Of a DNA stretch of 35,423 nucleotides, positions 17,101 through 24,750 are shown one piece after another. Origin of the DNA: SFDP01 sp051653625 (GTDB taxonomy: Bacteria > Bacillota > Clostridia > Lachnospirales > Lachnospiraceae); the NCBI GenBank assembly GCA_051653625.1, contig JBOFWM010000050.1, positions 1 through 35,423 of the forward strand, written 5' to 3'. The notes beneath the pieces were generated by a model, which did no database searches, had not been told where the DNA came from, and saw nothing but the letters and a program-made list of their open reading frames with translations. Each line of letters begins with the position of its first letter. The first letter of the stretch is position 1. The position numbers and the translations under genes were made by a program.

Positions 17101-18213
17101 ATAGCAAATTTATTGAATGGGCAAAAAGAGGAGGATGAATTTGGAATTTATGATAGACATGATTATAATTTTATTGCACCTAAAGCACATGTTCTAGTCG
17201 TAGATGATAATCCAGTTAATCTTAAAGTTGCAACAGGCCTTTTATATCCATATCAATTTACTGTTGATACAGCAGAAAATGGTTTGATAGCTATTGAAAA
17301 GGTGAAAAATAAAAAGTATGATTTGGTGTTTATGGATCATATGATGCCAGAAATGGATGGAATTGATGCAACTATTGCAATTCGAAAACTTAAGGATGAT
17401 TATTATCAAAAAATGCCAATAATTGCACTCACTGCAAATGCACTTGTTGGTACAAGAGAAATGTTTATTCGTGAGGGAATGAATGATTTTCTTGCAAAAC
17501 CAATAGAAATTGGAAAACTTGCCCATGTTCTTGCAAAATGGATTCCAAATGATAAAAAAATATCTGGTTTAAAAAGAGAACAAGTAGAAAATGAAATTGA
17601 TACGTTGGAGTATGTAATTTCAGGTGTGGATACAGAAAAAGGAATAGCTTCTGTAGGTGGACGTAAAGAAGATTATTTAAATATCTTGTCATCGTACTAT
17701 ACAGATGGTATGATAAAGCGTTCTTCTTTGGAGCAATCTTTTCAAAAGAAAGATCTTTTATCTTTTAGAACTGAAGTGCATAGTTTAAAAAGTACATCTG
17801 CAACAATTGGAGCACAAGAATTATCTAATATTGCAGCAAAACTTGAAATGGCTTCGATAAACTTAGATTTTTCATTTATAGAAGGATATTTAACTACCTT
17901 TTTATCAATGTTAGATGATATTCTTGATGAAATAGCACCACTTATTCATAATACTTTACCAGATCAAAAATCAGTTAAAAAATTAGCTATAGGGAATGTT
18001 GAATTATTAAATAATAATTTAAAAGAATTGTATTTAGCAGCAGAGTTTGCAAATATCGGAAAAATTGAAGAAATCTTAAATGAATTGAGTGAATTTAGTT
18101 GGTCAGAAGAAATAGCTCAAGAACTTTCAAATATCAAATATCATCTTACAATGTTTGATTATGATAGTATCATGGAAGGTGTTATAGTACTTCAAGAAAT
18201 AAATAAATATTGA
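14137..18213 (+). CDS. Large cytoplasmic hybrid histidine kinase (PAS-PAS-GAF-PAS-HisKA-HATPase-REC-HPt)
   Basis: A phosphorelay kinase of about 1358 residues without membrane helices. Order: two PAS_3-type domains (about 10-130 and 140-260, each ending in a WV/WT plus DGK pattern), coiled coil (260-300), GAF-like region (about 305-500), a third PAS (about 507-625), HisKA with MSHEIRTPMN (His662), HATPase with N box NLLSNAIKFTENG, DTGFGI and GTGLGLAIS, and a degenerate receiver-like segment (about 890-995) without a clear phospho-Asp. A canonical receiver follows (about 1018-1135, DHMMPEMDG, Asp1067), then an HPt domain (about 1165-1265, HSLKS, His1215) and an extra helical tail (about 1275-1358). 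ATG 14137 lies one base after the HD-GYP stop, with AGAGAGG 9 bases upstream. Its soluble N-terminus suggests a cytoplasmic signal. Its relay probably feeds the receiver of the HD-GYP protein. Confidence 0.94.
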   Translation: MYRNESNHIDSPLGDLLSMTQIGAWDWNTKTGNIIYSTAWAEILGYCVEDLPQVVETWQSMVLPEDLAYVDEQINKHLLGESALYKAEFRMVRKDGSIIWVQDKGKITEYDEDGKALRFLGVLQDISRIKNAEEMLRKNQETLNIAVTVGGLGTCDWDMTKNRIQYNDEFLRMLGYSKHEITGVVEEWASMIHQEDLERSMSILNKYLSGELQRYECEIRMKHKDGRLIWTRNIAQIAERDKDGKPIRLIGAHLNIDALKRSEERLQETLKELEYNKKYLESEIENRTKVLTEQDKMLWTVNEISQNLFSVNHLEDIDEVIQSALEKYCNASGKERIALWKNKTIDGEAHCKLLYEYTSLKEVMSFSVDFNKLVDKDGIEKIAKDLNVNVTNDEILSLFSSSSREYVPYAKYLPSIHNHFMDGKKLNTLSANLDGFERIQMALRGVKAFLVSPIILNNEIWGFIGIDNCKDEELFTEVEEKMLSIVGFFLANSIQKNEGEKQTREAEERIQLMLDATPLCCNLWTTDFRNMTCNEEAVRLFELSSQQEYLDRFFELSPEYQPCGRLTSEMAIENITKAFEEGFCKFEWVHQKLDGTPIPSEITLVRIRYKDDFIVAGYTRDLREFKAMLAKLQAKEDALRAAMDEALLSSKAKTNFLANMSHEIRTPMNAISGFAEIILRESKDKQSSEYAIGIKNACNSLLNIINDILDISKIESGKLEIVNSQYELSSLLNDVIEISRMRLGKKPLLFVTNIDSKLPARLIGDEIRIKQILINLLSNAIKFTENGYISFRVYGEMVGTKTKLCFEVEDTGFGIKEEDLERLFAEFERINTTKNRSIEGTGLGLAISKQLCEMMDGEISVQSTINKGSLFTVNIFQECPEYEVLSTVPKAKSVLVYESRAVFIESITVTIENLGCKCIPCMNQSELSDNINLMPYDYILTSSMHLTKVKKLIKKHELNVALAVFADYGETIEDDTVHSISIPVNCLQIANLLNGQKEEDEFGIYDRHDYNFIAPKAHVLVVDDNPVNLKVATGLLYPYQFTVDTAENGLIAIEKVKNKKYDLVFMDHMMPEMDGIDATIAIRKLKDDYYQKMPIIALTANALVGTREMFIREGMNDFLAKPIEIGKLAHVLAKWIPNDKKISGLKREQVENEIDTLEYVISGVDTEKGIASVGGRKEDYLNILSSYYTDGMIKRSSLEQSFQKKDLLSFRTEVHSLKSTSATIGAQELSNIAAKLEMASINLDFSFIEGYLTTFLSMLDDILDEIAPLIHNTLPDQKSVKKLAIGNVELLNNNLKELYLAAEFANIGKIEEILNELSEFSWSEEIAQELSNIKYHLTMFDYDSIMEGVIVLQEINKY

Positions 18214-18244
18214 TTCTCTTAGAGAGTCAGAGAAAGGTTATATT

Positions 18245-19921
18245 ATGCCAATAAATAATAGATTGATTTTATTCATTTTTTTGCTGTTTGCATACAATAC
18301 AGCAATATTCGCCTTTATAGAGACGTTTTTAGAAAACCGTCGCATAAGAAAAAGCATGATGTATATTGTGTATGCATTTAATACACTTTTATTTACATAT
18401 GTTGTTATTTCGGATAGTAGAAATATAACCATGCAATATATTTTCATTATTCTTTGTTTATTAGCTGAGTTAATATTACTTTATAAAGAACCTGTTTTAC
18501 GGTTGATTTTTGTCGCATTAGCAGTTACAACACATATTATGATAATTCGAGCAATTATGATGAGTGTATACGCTTTGATTTATAAATATAGTTTATATGA
18601 AATAAATCAAAGTATATTTGCACTTGATTCTTTAAACATATCAATGGCAATACTTATTTGTATTAGTGTATTAGTAAAAATAGTGATACCTGCTAAAGCA
18701 ATTAAGATTATTAACCAAAATAAAGAGCAGTTGCTATTTATGACTTTATGGCTTATTTTTTCAAATGGTTATTTTATATTTAATTCTTTAATTTTCTTGA
18801 AGGAAGATACAAGCTTATTTGTTAAATATAATGTGATAGCAGTATCTATTACAATGTTTTTCGCATTATACACAGTGTTGCTCTTCACAATAAAAACGGG
18901 TCAATTACTTAATTATAAAGAAAAAAGCGATATTTTATCAAATATTGTCGAGGATGAAAAGCAATTTAAAAATTCGGTTATTGATCAAGCAATTGTAGGT
19001 TTAGAAGTAAATATATCTGAAAATCGTATTATTTCTGGATTTGGTAAATCTTATGAAAAAATAGAGAATAAAAATGATTGTTATAGTGAAATCATTTCAA
19101 ATAGTCTTCCGTTTCGAATTTATAAAGAGGATTTAGAGTCTGTTCTAGAATTCATGAGTGAAAAACATCTATCAAATTGTTATGAACATGGAGAAGTAGA
19201 CTTAACAATTGAGTTTAGAGCAATGCTATTTGGAAGTACAGAGTATATTTGGCTTAAAACTTTTATTACTTTGTATAAAGCAAGTGTAACTAATTGTATT
19301 ATGGCATTTATATATTCAAAAGACATTAATGTAGAAAAAAAACTTGAACTTGAAATTAAAAAACGATCAGAAAGAGATACATTAACTGGATTGTACAATC
19401 ATGGAATGACAAAACAACTTGTAAATGAATTTATAAATAGTCAAACAAATCCACCTTATAAAGGAGCTTTGCTTATTATTGATTTAGATAATTTTAAATT
19501 AATCAATGATAATTTTGGCCATGTATTTGGAGATGATTTATTGCATGAAATTTCAAGAAAATTAACTAGTATTTTCCGATGTGACAATAATATTAACTCT
19601 CTTAGAAAAGAAGATGATATTGTTGGAAGAATTGGTGGAGATGAATTTATGGTGTTTGTTAAAACATCAGAGATTGAAGGCTTAAAAATAAGATTACAAA
19701 ATATTTGTGATTTAATTAAAACTGTTTATACTACGTCTGATGGGAAAACTATAACAATATCAGCAAGTATCGGAATTGCACTCGTTACAGATAAGACGGA
19801 TAATTTTAAAACACTGTATGCAAAAGCCGATACGGCGCTTTATCTTTCGAAAAGAAAAGGAAAAGATGGATTCTCTTTTTATAATGGAGAGAAATTCCAA
19901 GGATATGAAGGGGAAAAATAA
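18245..19921 (+). CDS. Membrane diguanylate cyclase, paralogue of the 11268 protein
   Basis: A 558-residue protein with six or seven N-terminal membrane helices (about 5-220), a PAS-like region (about 240-360) and a GGDEF domain (about 370-548). The active site looks complete: RDTLTGLYNHG, LLIIDLDNFKLINDNFGH and GRIGGDEF (464-468). The I-site Arg is replaced by Lys (KxxD), so product inhibition may be weak or altered. It aligns by eye with the 11268 protein throughout, including QFKNSVIDQAI versus QFRNAVINDAI before the PAS and YNGEKF near the C-terminus, so the pair arose by duplication around the HD-GYP and kinase genes. AAAGG lies 7 bases before the ATG. It is probably the last gene of the block and ends in a strong terminator. 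Confidence 0.93.
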   Translation: MPINNRLILFIFLLFAYNTAIFAFIETFLENRRIRKSMMYIVYAFNTLLFTYVVISDSRNITMQYIFIILCLLAELILLYKEPVLRLIFVALAVTTHIMIIRAIMMSVYALIYKYSLYEINQSIFALDSLNISMAILICISVLVKIVIPAKAIKIINQNKEQLLFMTLWLIFSNGYFIFNSLIFLKEDTSLFVKYNVIAVSITMFFALYTVLLFTIKTGQLLNYKEKSDILSNIVEDEKQFKNSVIDQAIVGLEVNISENRIISGFGKSYEKIENKNDCYSEIISNSLPFRIYKEDLESVLEFMSEKHLSNCYEHGEVDLTIEFRAMLFGSTEYIWLKTFITLYKASVTNCIMAFIYSKDINVEKKLELEIKKRSERDTLTGLYNHGMTKQLVNEFINSQTNPPYKGALLIIDLDNFKLINDNFGHVFGDDLLHEISRKLTSIFRCDNNINSLRKEDDIVGRIGGDEFMVFVKTSEIEGLKIRLQNICDLIKTVYTTSDGKTITISASIGIALVTDKTDNFKTLYAKADTALYLSKRKGKDGFSFYNGEKFQGYEGEK

Positions 19922-19961
19922 TAAAAGCAATGTCGATTTTGACATTGCTTTTATTATTTTT
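19914..19961. terminator. Long bidirectional hairpin terminator
   Basis: A perfect inverted repeat with 21-base arms (19914-19934 and 19941-19961) and a 6-base loop. The inner core holds the G/C pairs, and the outer arm is an A/T tract that provides a U run on either strand. It overlaps the end of the cyclase gene and stops five bases before the end of the convergent regulator gene. Confidence 0.85.
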
Positions 19962-19966
19962 CTGTA

Positions 19967-21169
19967 TTAAAGAAATAAACTAAGATCAAGTGGTTGTAAA
20001 TTATGAGAAAGCGTAACTTTTTTTGAATGAAATGTTGATTTGAATTTTTTATCTATTCTAGATAGTACAACCATACCATTTTCAAAATTAATCATTGGAA
20101 GCATAAGTACATATTGGTTTGGAGAACATCGACTAAAAATATCACTTTTTCTTAAACTTTCTCGAATTGTTTGGTGCAAATGATTCATAGCTTTATCGCG
20201 TGCACTTTTTTCGGGCTCTTTGTTGCTTGCGCCATTGATAGTAAAAAGACCAATGAATATACTGGTACCAGTTCTTGCGGCAGAACGAGCTTCAAATCGA
20301 TAGACTTGTTTAAAGACTTCTAATTCACAATAAAAAGCCTCAGAAATATCATCAGGATCTTCGTTTAAATCATTTTTTAGAGCAGAAATATCCGTGCTGT
20401 TTGTTTGAGTTGTTTTTGCTATTTCGTTATATAAAGTTCTCGTTTGAGGACTTAATTTTACACCCAAATCTTTAAAGAATAAATCACTAATATAAATATA
20501 GTGATTTATTGCTTGTTGTTGGCAATGTAAATTTGACAACGCAAGCAAATAATATCTATGAGCTTCTTCTTCAAATAAATTAACTGCTATACCTTGTTGA
20601 GCTACTATTTTCATTGCTTCGTAATCTTTCGCATTTTCATAATAATCAAGTAGCTCATATAAATTTTGAAAATAGACATTATTATATCTAACACTTATAG
20701 GGGTAATCCAAGTTTTTTGGTTTAAAGTAGATAATAAATCGCCTTTGTAACAATCAATCGATTTTCTTAAAAAGGTTGCTTTTTTTGCAGAATCCTCACA
20801 TTGTTCATATTGTTTGCATAATGTTACGAAAGTATCAATATCTATATCGTATTCCAAATTAGGATTAAGAATGTAATTTCCTTTTGTTGAAATGATAAAA
20901 TTACGACTAAATTCAAATCCTTCTTCTTCGCTCAATTTTCTAAAACGATACACTAAATTTTTAAGTGCAGCAGCTGGATTATTTACTCCTTCTGGCCAAA
21001 TGGCGTCAATTGTAGATTCTTGAGAAACAGATTTCCCACGATTGATAATTAAAAAAGAGATTAAATTACAAAGCTGATTACTTAGATTATTTGTATTTAG
21101 AGATACATCATTATAGCTAATAGAAAAATTACCCAATAGCTGTATAATTATAGGGGATGTAGTTTTCAT
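19967..21169 (-). CDS. BTAD/SARP-type transcriptional regulator with degenerate GGDEF-like C-terminus
   Basis: A 400-residue cytoplasmic regulator. Residues about 8-100 form an OmpR-like winged helix (LGNFSISYNDVSL, NRGKSVSQESTIDAIWP, ALKNLVYRFRKL). Residues about 110-250 form the helical BTAD region that follows it in SARP proteins. The C-terminal part (about 275-385) looks like a worn GGDEF domain: LRKSDIFSRCSPNQYVLMLP matches the pattern RxxD-xxx-R-x-GGDEF with exact spacing, with SPNQY (349-353) in place of the active-site loop and RKSD (340-343) in place of the I-site. Such a domain cannot make c-di-GMP but could bind it. ATG 21169 has AGGTGG 8 bases upstream; the GTG at 21181 overlaps that site. 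It is divergent from the pilus-like operon, a natural target (inference). Confidence 0.9.
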   Translation of the reverse strand: MKTTSPIIIQLLGNFSISYNDVSLNTNNLSNQLCNLISFLIINRGKSVSQESTIDAIWPEGVNNPAAALKNLVYRFRKLSEEEGFEFSRNFIISTKGNYILNPNLEYDIDIDTFVTLCKQYEQCEDSAKKATFLRKSIDCYKGDLLSTLNQKTWITPISVRYNNVYFQNLYELLDYYENAKDYEAMKIVAQQGIAVNLFEEEAHRYYLLALSNLHCQQQAINHYIYISDLFFKDLGVKLSPQTRTLYNEIAKTTQTNSTDISALKNDLNEDPDDISEAFYCELEVFKQVYRFEARSAARTGTSIFIGLFTINGASNKEPEKSARDKAMNHLHQTIRESLRKSDIFSRCSPNQYVLMLPMINFENGMVVLSRIDKKFKSTFHSKKVTLSHNLQPLDLSLFL

Positions 21170-21200
21170 AGTTAATTCCACCTCATATTTGTTAAGACTT

Positions 21201-21227
21201 ATTATATTGTTTTTTAAGGATATACAA
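21201..21227 (-). promoter_or_regulatory. Weak candidate promoter for the BTAD regulator
   Basis: On the minus strand a perfect TATAAT (21201-21206) lies about 32 bases before the start codon. The best -35-like element, TTGTAT (21222-21227), is only 15 bases away, shorter than ideal. Confidence 0.35.
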
Positions 21228-21310
21228 CATTATCTAAATTGTAACATACTTTAAAAGGTAATTCAATTATAAAAAAAATAGTTTAATAGTAAGAAAAAGA
21301 AATAAAAAAC

Positions 21311-21339
21311 TATACAAAACTTTAAATAATTAGTATAAT
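21311..21339 (+). promoter_or_regulatory. Candidate promoter of the pilus-like operon
   Basis: A perfect -10 (TATAAT, 21334-21339) has a 17-base spacer to a poor -35 (TATACA, 21311-21316). The weak -35 suits a promoter that needs an activator. It lies about 60 bases before the proposed ATT start of the lipoprotein gene and in the gap shared with the divergent BTAD regulator. Confidence 0.45.
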
Positions 21340-21382
21340 TATTTGCAGGGATTTTAAGAAATTAAGATAAAATGATTTATAG

Positions 21383-21400
21383 AAAGGAGCGAGAAAAATT
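21383..21400 (+). promoter_or_regulatory. Strong ribosome site in front of an ATT codon
   Basis: AAAGGAG (21383-21389) is followed after 8 bases by ATT (21398-21400). Translation from there gives a complete lipoprotein signal peptide. No ATG, GTG or TTG exists in this frame between the upstream stop (TAG, 21380-21382) and GTG 21461, which is two codons before the lipobox Cys. The placement argues that ATT is the true start codon. Confidence 0.6.
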
Positions 21401-22387
21401 AGAAAAGCTAAAAAAAATATAGTTAAGTTAATCGTTGTATTCGCTACCTTTGTATTTTTTGTGGCATGTTCAAAAGACAATACAAATATTGTAATAAAAA
21501 ATTCAAGTAAAAGTCTTATTGAAGCGGTAAAATCAGAGTTTATAATATCTGACGAGAAAGAAGAGTCTATTTTAAGGCAAGCAGATCCTCGTGTTTTAAC
21601 ACCAGAAGTAACAAAGACCGATTTTAAAGAAAATAGTATTGCTTTTATAGATTACTCCAATTCAGATCAAGGTTACATAATAGTTGAGTATACAGGTAGT
21701 AATCCAAAAGTTAAATTATTAATTGAAACACCACAAGGAATAACTTATACATATTCTATTAAGGGGGGACAAGAGATTTTTCCACTTACAGAATCTAATG
21801 GGAAATACATTGCTTCCTTATATGAAAATACTGCGGGAACAAGTTATACTTTATCTCTTTCGGCAGAATTTCAAGTTTCTTTAGAAAATGAATTTTTACC
21901 ATTTTTATATCCAAATCAATATGTAATGTTTAATGCAAGAACAAAATGTATAGAAATTGGGCAAACGTTAGCACAGAAAACGGATAATGATTTAGACACA
22001 GTTGCTAGTATTTATAATTATGTAATGCAAGCATTAGATTATGATTATCAAAAAGCAGAAACTGTGCAAAGTGGTTATACACCAAATGTGGATGATATTT
22101 TAAACTTAGGAAAAGGTATCTGTTTTGACTATGCTGCAATGATGGCAACTATGCTTCGAACACAAAATATACCAACAAAGATGGAAATAGGTTTTGCGGG
22201 AGAAACGTATCATGCATGGATTAGTGTATATATAGAAGAGCAGGGGTGGATAAATGGAGTGATACAATTTGATGGAGTATCTTGGAAACTTATTGATCCA
22301 ACTTTTGCAGACACTGGAAATCAAAGTAAGGAAATTATGTCTTTTATTAATGATAATAGTAATTATATAATAAAATATAAATATTAA
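21398..22387 (+). CDS. Transglutaminase-like lipoprotein heading the pilus-like operon
   Basis: A 329-residue surface lipoprotein if read from ATT 21398: basic N-terminus RKAKKNIVK, hydrophobic stretch, lipobox FFVAC with the lipidated Cys at 24. Starting at GTG 21461 would remove the signal peptide. A middle region of about 150 residues is beta-rich and unassigned. The C-terminal transglutaminase-like/cysteine protease core has the triad Cys242 (GKGICFDYAAMMA), His272 (GETYHAWISVY) and Asp300 (WKLIDPTFAD). Members of this superfamily cut or cross-link proteins or peptidoglycan peptides; the substrate here is unknown. It is 33 bases before the PilC-like gene and is probably co-transcribed with it, suggesting a role in pilus passage or anchoring (inference). 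Confidence 0.85.
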   Translation: MRKAKKNIVKLIVVFATFVFFVACSKDNTNIVIKNSSKSLIEAVKSEFIISDEKEESILRQADPRVLTPEVTKTDFKENSIAFIDYSNSDQGYIIVEYTGSNPKVKLLIETPQGITYTYSIKGGQEIFPLTESNGKYIASLYENTAGTSYTLSLSAEFQVSLENEFLPFLYPNQYVMFNARTKCIEIGQTLAQKTDNDLDTVASIYNYVMQALDYDYQKAETVQSGYTPNVDDILNLGKGICFDYAAMMATMLRTQNIPTKMEIGFAGETYHAWISVYIEEQGWINGVIQFDGVSWKLIDPTFADTGNQSKEIMSFINDNSNYIIKYKY

Positions 22388-22420
22388 GGAAGACAATAAA
22401 AAAAAAGGACGGTTGATTAT

Positions 22421-23467
22421 ATGAAAAATCAAAAAGCATTAAGTTTTTTAGAATTATCAGCTTTCTGCTCTCAAATTGCGATGCTCTTAGATTCGGGAGT
22501 GAGTATTTCGCAAGGTATCGAGATTATGTTAGAAGAGCTTAAAGATGAAAACGAAACAAATATTTTAGTTTCCATAGGAGAGGCATTAGATCAAGGCGAA
22601 AATTTCAATTCTGCATTAGAGATGAGTGGAGTTTTTCCAAATCATATGATAGAAATGGTAAAAGTAGGGGAACTGTCAGGGAATCTAGATAATGTTATGG
22701 AAAATCTTGCAATATATTATCAAAATGAAAATACAATAAAAGAAAATGTGAAATCAGCAGTAAGATATCCTTTGGTTATGATTGGAATGATGGGTACAGT
22801 AATTTTTATTATTATTACACAAGTTATGCCAGTTTTTGCTCAAGTGTATAGTCAATTAGGAAGCCAGATGTCTGTAGTAAGTCAAGGGATTGTCAATATG
22901 GGAAATACATTTTCAAAGTATTCCGTACTTATTTTTGGGGTTATCTTACTACTTGTTTTCTTATACCTTTATATGTCTTATACATCAAAAGGTGCGAAAT
23001 TAGCAAAAGCATTCTTAAGTAAATTTTTCTTAACAAAACATATATATGAAAAAGTTTCAAAAGCAAATTTTGCGAATGGATTGGCATTAATGTTACATAG
23101 TGGGATTGATACAAGTGAAAGTATTGAAAAAGTATTGCCACTGATCGAAGAGCGTGAAATATATAAAAAAGCAAGTAGAACAAAACAATTATTAGAAGAA
23201 GGGATGTCGTTTGAAAAAGCAATAAGTGAAAGCGAATTATTTACCCCTCTTCATTCAAAGCTAATAGCAATAGCATCAAAGACTGGAAATACAGATAAAA
23301 TCATGCAACAAATAGCACAAGAATATAACAACCAAGCAAATGACGAAATTTATAAATTGATTTCGTTGATTGAACCTTGTATGGTAGCAATTTTTTCAAT
23401 TATTATTGGGATTGTATTATTATCAGCGATATTACCATTAGCAGGAGTGCTTTCCTCTATTGGATAA
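22421..23467 (+). CDS. Type II secretion/type IV pilus inner-membrane platform protein (PilC/GspF family)
   Basis: A 348-residue polytopic platform protein on which pilins or pseudopilins are assembled. Two repeated T2SF domains are seen: residues about 8-130 (SFLELSAFCSQIAMLLDSGV, MVKVGELSGNLDNVMENLA) and about 205-330 (FANGLALMLHSGIDTSESI, IAIASKTGNTDKIMQQIA). The repeat of the G-E-L/K-T-G pattern is typical. Membrane helices lie near 112-135, 165-185 and 318-345. The length is slightly shorter than PilC and close to ComGB. AAGGA precedes the ATG. The neighbours (four small single-pass proteins and PilT) support a pilus-like machine. Confidence 0.93.
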   Translation: MKNQKALSFLELSAFCSQIAMLLDSGVSISQGIEIMLEELKDENETNILVSIGEALDQGENFNSALEMSGVFPNHMIEMVKVGELSGNLDNVMENLAIYYQNENTIKENVKSAVRYPLVMIGMMGTVIFIIITQVMPVFAQVYSQLGSQMSVVSQGIVNMGNTFSKYSVLIFGVILLLVFLYLYMSYTSKGAKLAKAFLSKFFLTKHIYEKVSKANFANGLALMLHSGIDTSESIEKVLPLIEEREIYKKASRTKQLLEEGMSFEKAISESELFTPLHSKLIAIASKTGNTDKIMQQIAQEYNNQANDEIYKLISLIEPCMVAIFSIIIGIVLLSAILPLAGVLSSIG

Positions 23468-23506
23468 GAAAAAAATAGAATATTGTCAATGCAGAGGGGA
23501 ATGAAT

Positions 23507-23833
23507 ATGAGAAAAAATCGCTTTGTAAAGAAAGAAAATCAATTTAATATGAAAATAGCAATTCAATTTGTGATTATAGTTGTATTACTTGTAGTTTCTG
23601 TTAATTTTTCGACTTATTTAAAGGGCGAAAATAAAAGTCAAATAAAACAAAGTTTAGAAAATTTAATTGTAAAAAGTGTTACACATTGTTATGCAACACA
23701 AGGGTTTTATCCTGAAAGTATTGAATATTTAAAAGAAAACTATGGTTTAGACTATGATAGTGAAGAATTTAGTGTGGTTTATATTGCATTTGCATCAAAT
23801 ATTTATCCACAAATAACGGTGGTATCAAAATAA
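23507..23833 (+). CDS. Small single-pass membrane protein of the pilus-like operon
   Basis: A 108-residue protein of unknown function. It has a basic N-terminus (MRKNRFVKKENQ), one membrane helix (about 18-37) and a small external domain with HCYATQGFYPESIEYLKENYG followed by a beta-rich tail. The size and shape recall pseudopilins, but there is no Gly before the helix and no Glu5, so no recognisable prepilin cleavage site. Of the nearby candidate starts, ATG 23507 is chosen because GAGGGG (23494-23499) is 7 bases upstream. It lies 39 bases after the PilC gene. Confidence 0.8.
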   Translation: MRKNRFVKKENQFNMKIAIQFVIIVVLLVVSVNFSTYLKGENKSQIKQSLENLIVKSVTHCYATQGFYPESIEYLKENYGLDYDSEEFSVVYIAFASNIYPQITVVSK

Positions 23834-23858
23834 CATATTTTTTAAGGAGGGCATACAA

Positions 23859-24332
23859 TTGAAAAATAAAAAGAATACAACAGATATGCTCTTTGTTTTA
23901 GGTTTATTTTTAACAATGTTTATTGCTATGGTAAGTATTGTTGTTATTGGAGCGAATGTATATTCTAAGGTAGCGAAAAATATGGATGATAATTTCTCTT
24001 TATCTACAGCTGTGAGTTATATTGCTGAAAAATCTCGTCAAAGTGATGAATATTCATCAATACATATTAGTGAAATAGAAGGTGTAGAAGCATTAGTATT
24101 AATTGAAAATGATATGTATACTTATATTTATTTTTATGAAGGTTATTTAAGAGAAATTTTTACAGTAGAGGAGTTAGAACCTACTCTTTATTCGGGACAA
24201 AAGATCGTTGCTGCAACAGATTTTAAAATAAGTCAAAAAGATGAATCTTTCCTTATTTCTATTTATAATAATGAGGACTTAAAAGAAATTATAATTACTC
24301 CTGTAAGTGAAAAGGAGGGGACTTATGAATAA
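23859..24332 (+). CDS. DUF4860-like single-pass membrane protein of the pilus-like operon
   Basis: A 157-residue protein starting at TTG, with a perfect AAGGAGG 8 bases upstream that leaves little doubt about this start. After a Lys-rich head come a membrane helix (about 10-33) and an external, probably beta-rich domain (about 50-150) with no cysteine. The pattern resembles the DUF4860 proteins I recall from clostridial pilus-like clusters; the assignment is from memory. No standard prepilin peptidase motif is seen. The 3' end overlaps the next gene by 8 bases. Confidence 0.78.
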   Translation: MKNKKNTTDMLFVLGLFLTMFIAMVSIVVIGANVYSKVAKNMDDNFSLSTAVSYIAEKSRQSDEYSSIHISEIEGVEALVLIENDMYTYIYFYEGYLREIFTVEELEPTLYSGQKIVAATDFKISQKDESFLISIYNNEDLKEIIITPVSEKEGTYE

Positions 24333-24750
24333 GAATAAAACAAGACTTTTGCTGATAGAAATTATTATCGCAATTCTATTTTTTTCATTAGCAAGTGGTA
24401 TTTGTATGCAACTTTTCGCAAATGCTAGTTTGATTAGCAAGGATAATAATGAGAAGGTACAAAGCTTAATGGTGTTACAATCTGTGCAAGGTGTACTTAG
24501 TAAGAAGGATGCTGTATATACAGCAGATTTTTTTGGTGGAATATATACGGATGATACCCTTACCATTACATATGATGAAAATTGGAAAATAAACAGTAGC
24601 AATATAGAGTATATTTTTATTGCAAAAAATATTGAGGGCGAAGAGTGGAGTATTGTTATTTCGAATGATAAAACTAAAAAAGAGATTGTAAATCAAAATC
24701 TAATTATACATAAACCGATAACGTTGCAGGAGGTGTATGATTATGAATAA
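24325..24750 (+). CDS. Pseudopilin-like protein
   Basis: A 141-residue protein with the most pilin-like N-terminus of the set: a Lys-rich head, then RLLLIEIIIAILFFSLA, where Glu sits as in the Glu5 position of pilins. However, the residue expected at the cleavage site is Arg/Leu rather than Gly/Phe. The external domain (about 35-141) is small and contains a FFGGIYTDDTLTITYD stretch. ATG 24325 is chosen because AAAGGAGGGG lies just upstream; a GTG at 24307 overlaps that site. It overlaps the previous gene by 8 bases and the next proposed start by 8 bases, so the four genes are tightly coupled. Confidence 0.78.
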   Translation: MNKNKTRLLLIEIIIAILFFSLASGICMQLFANASLISKDNNEKVQSLMVLQSVQGVLSKKDAVYTADFFGGIYTDDTLTITYDENWKINSSNIEYIFIAKNIEGEEWSIVISNDKTKKEIVNQNLIIHKPITLQEVYDYE

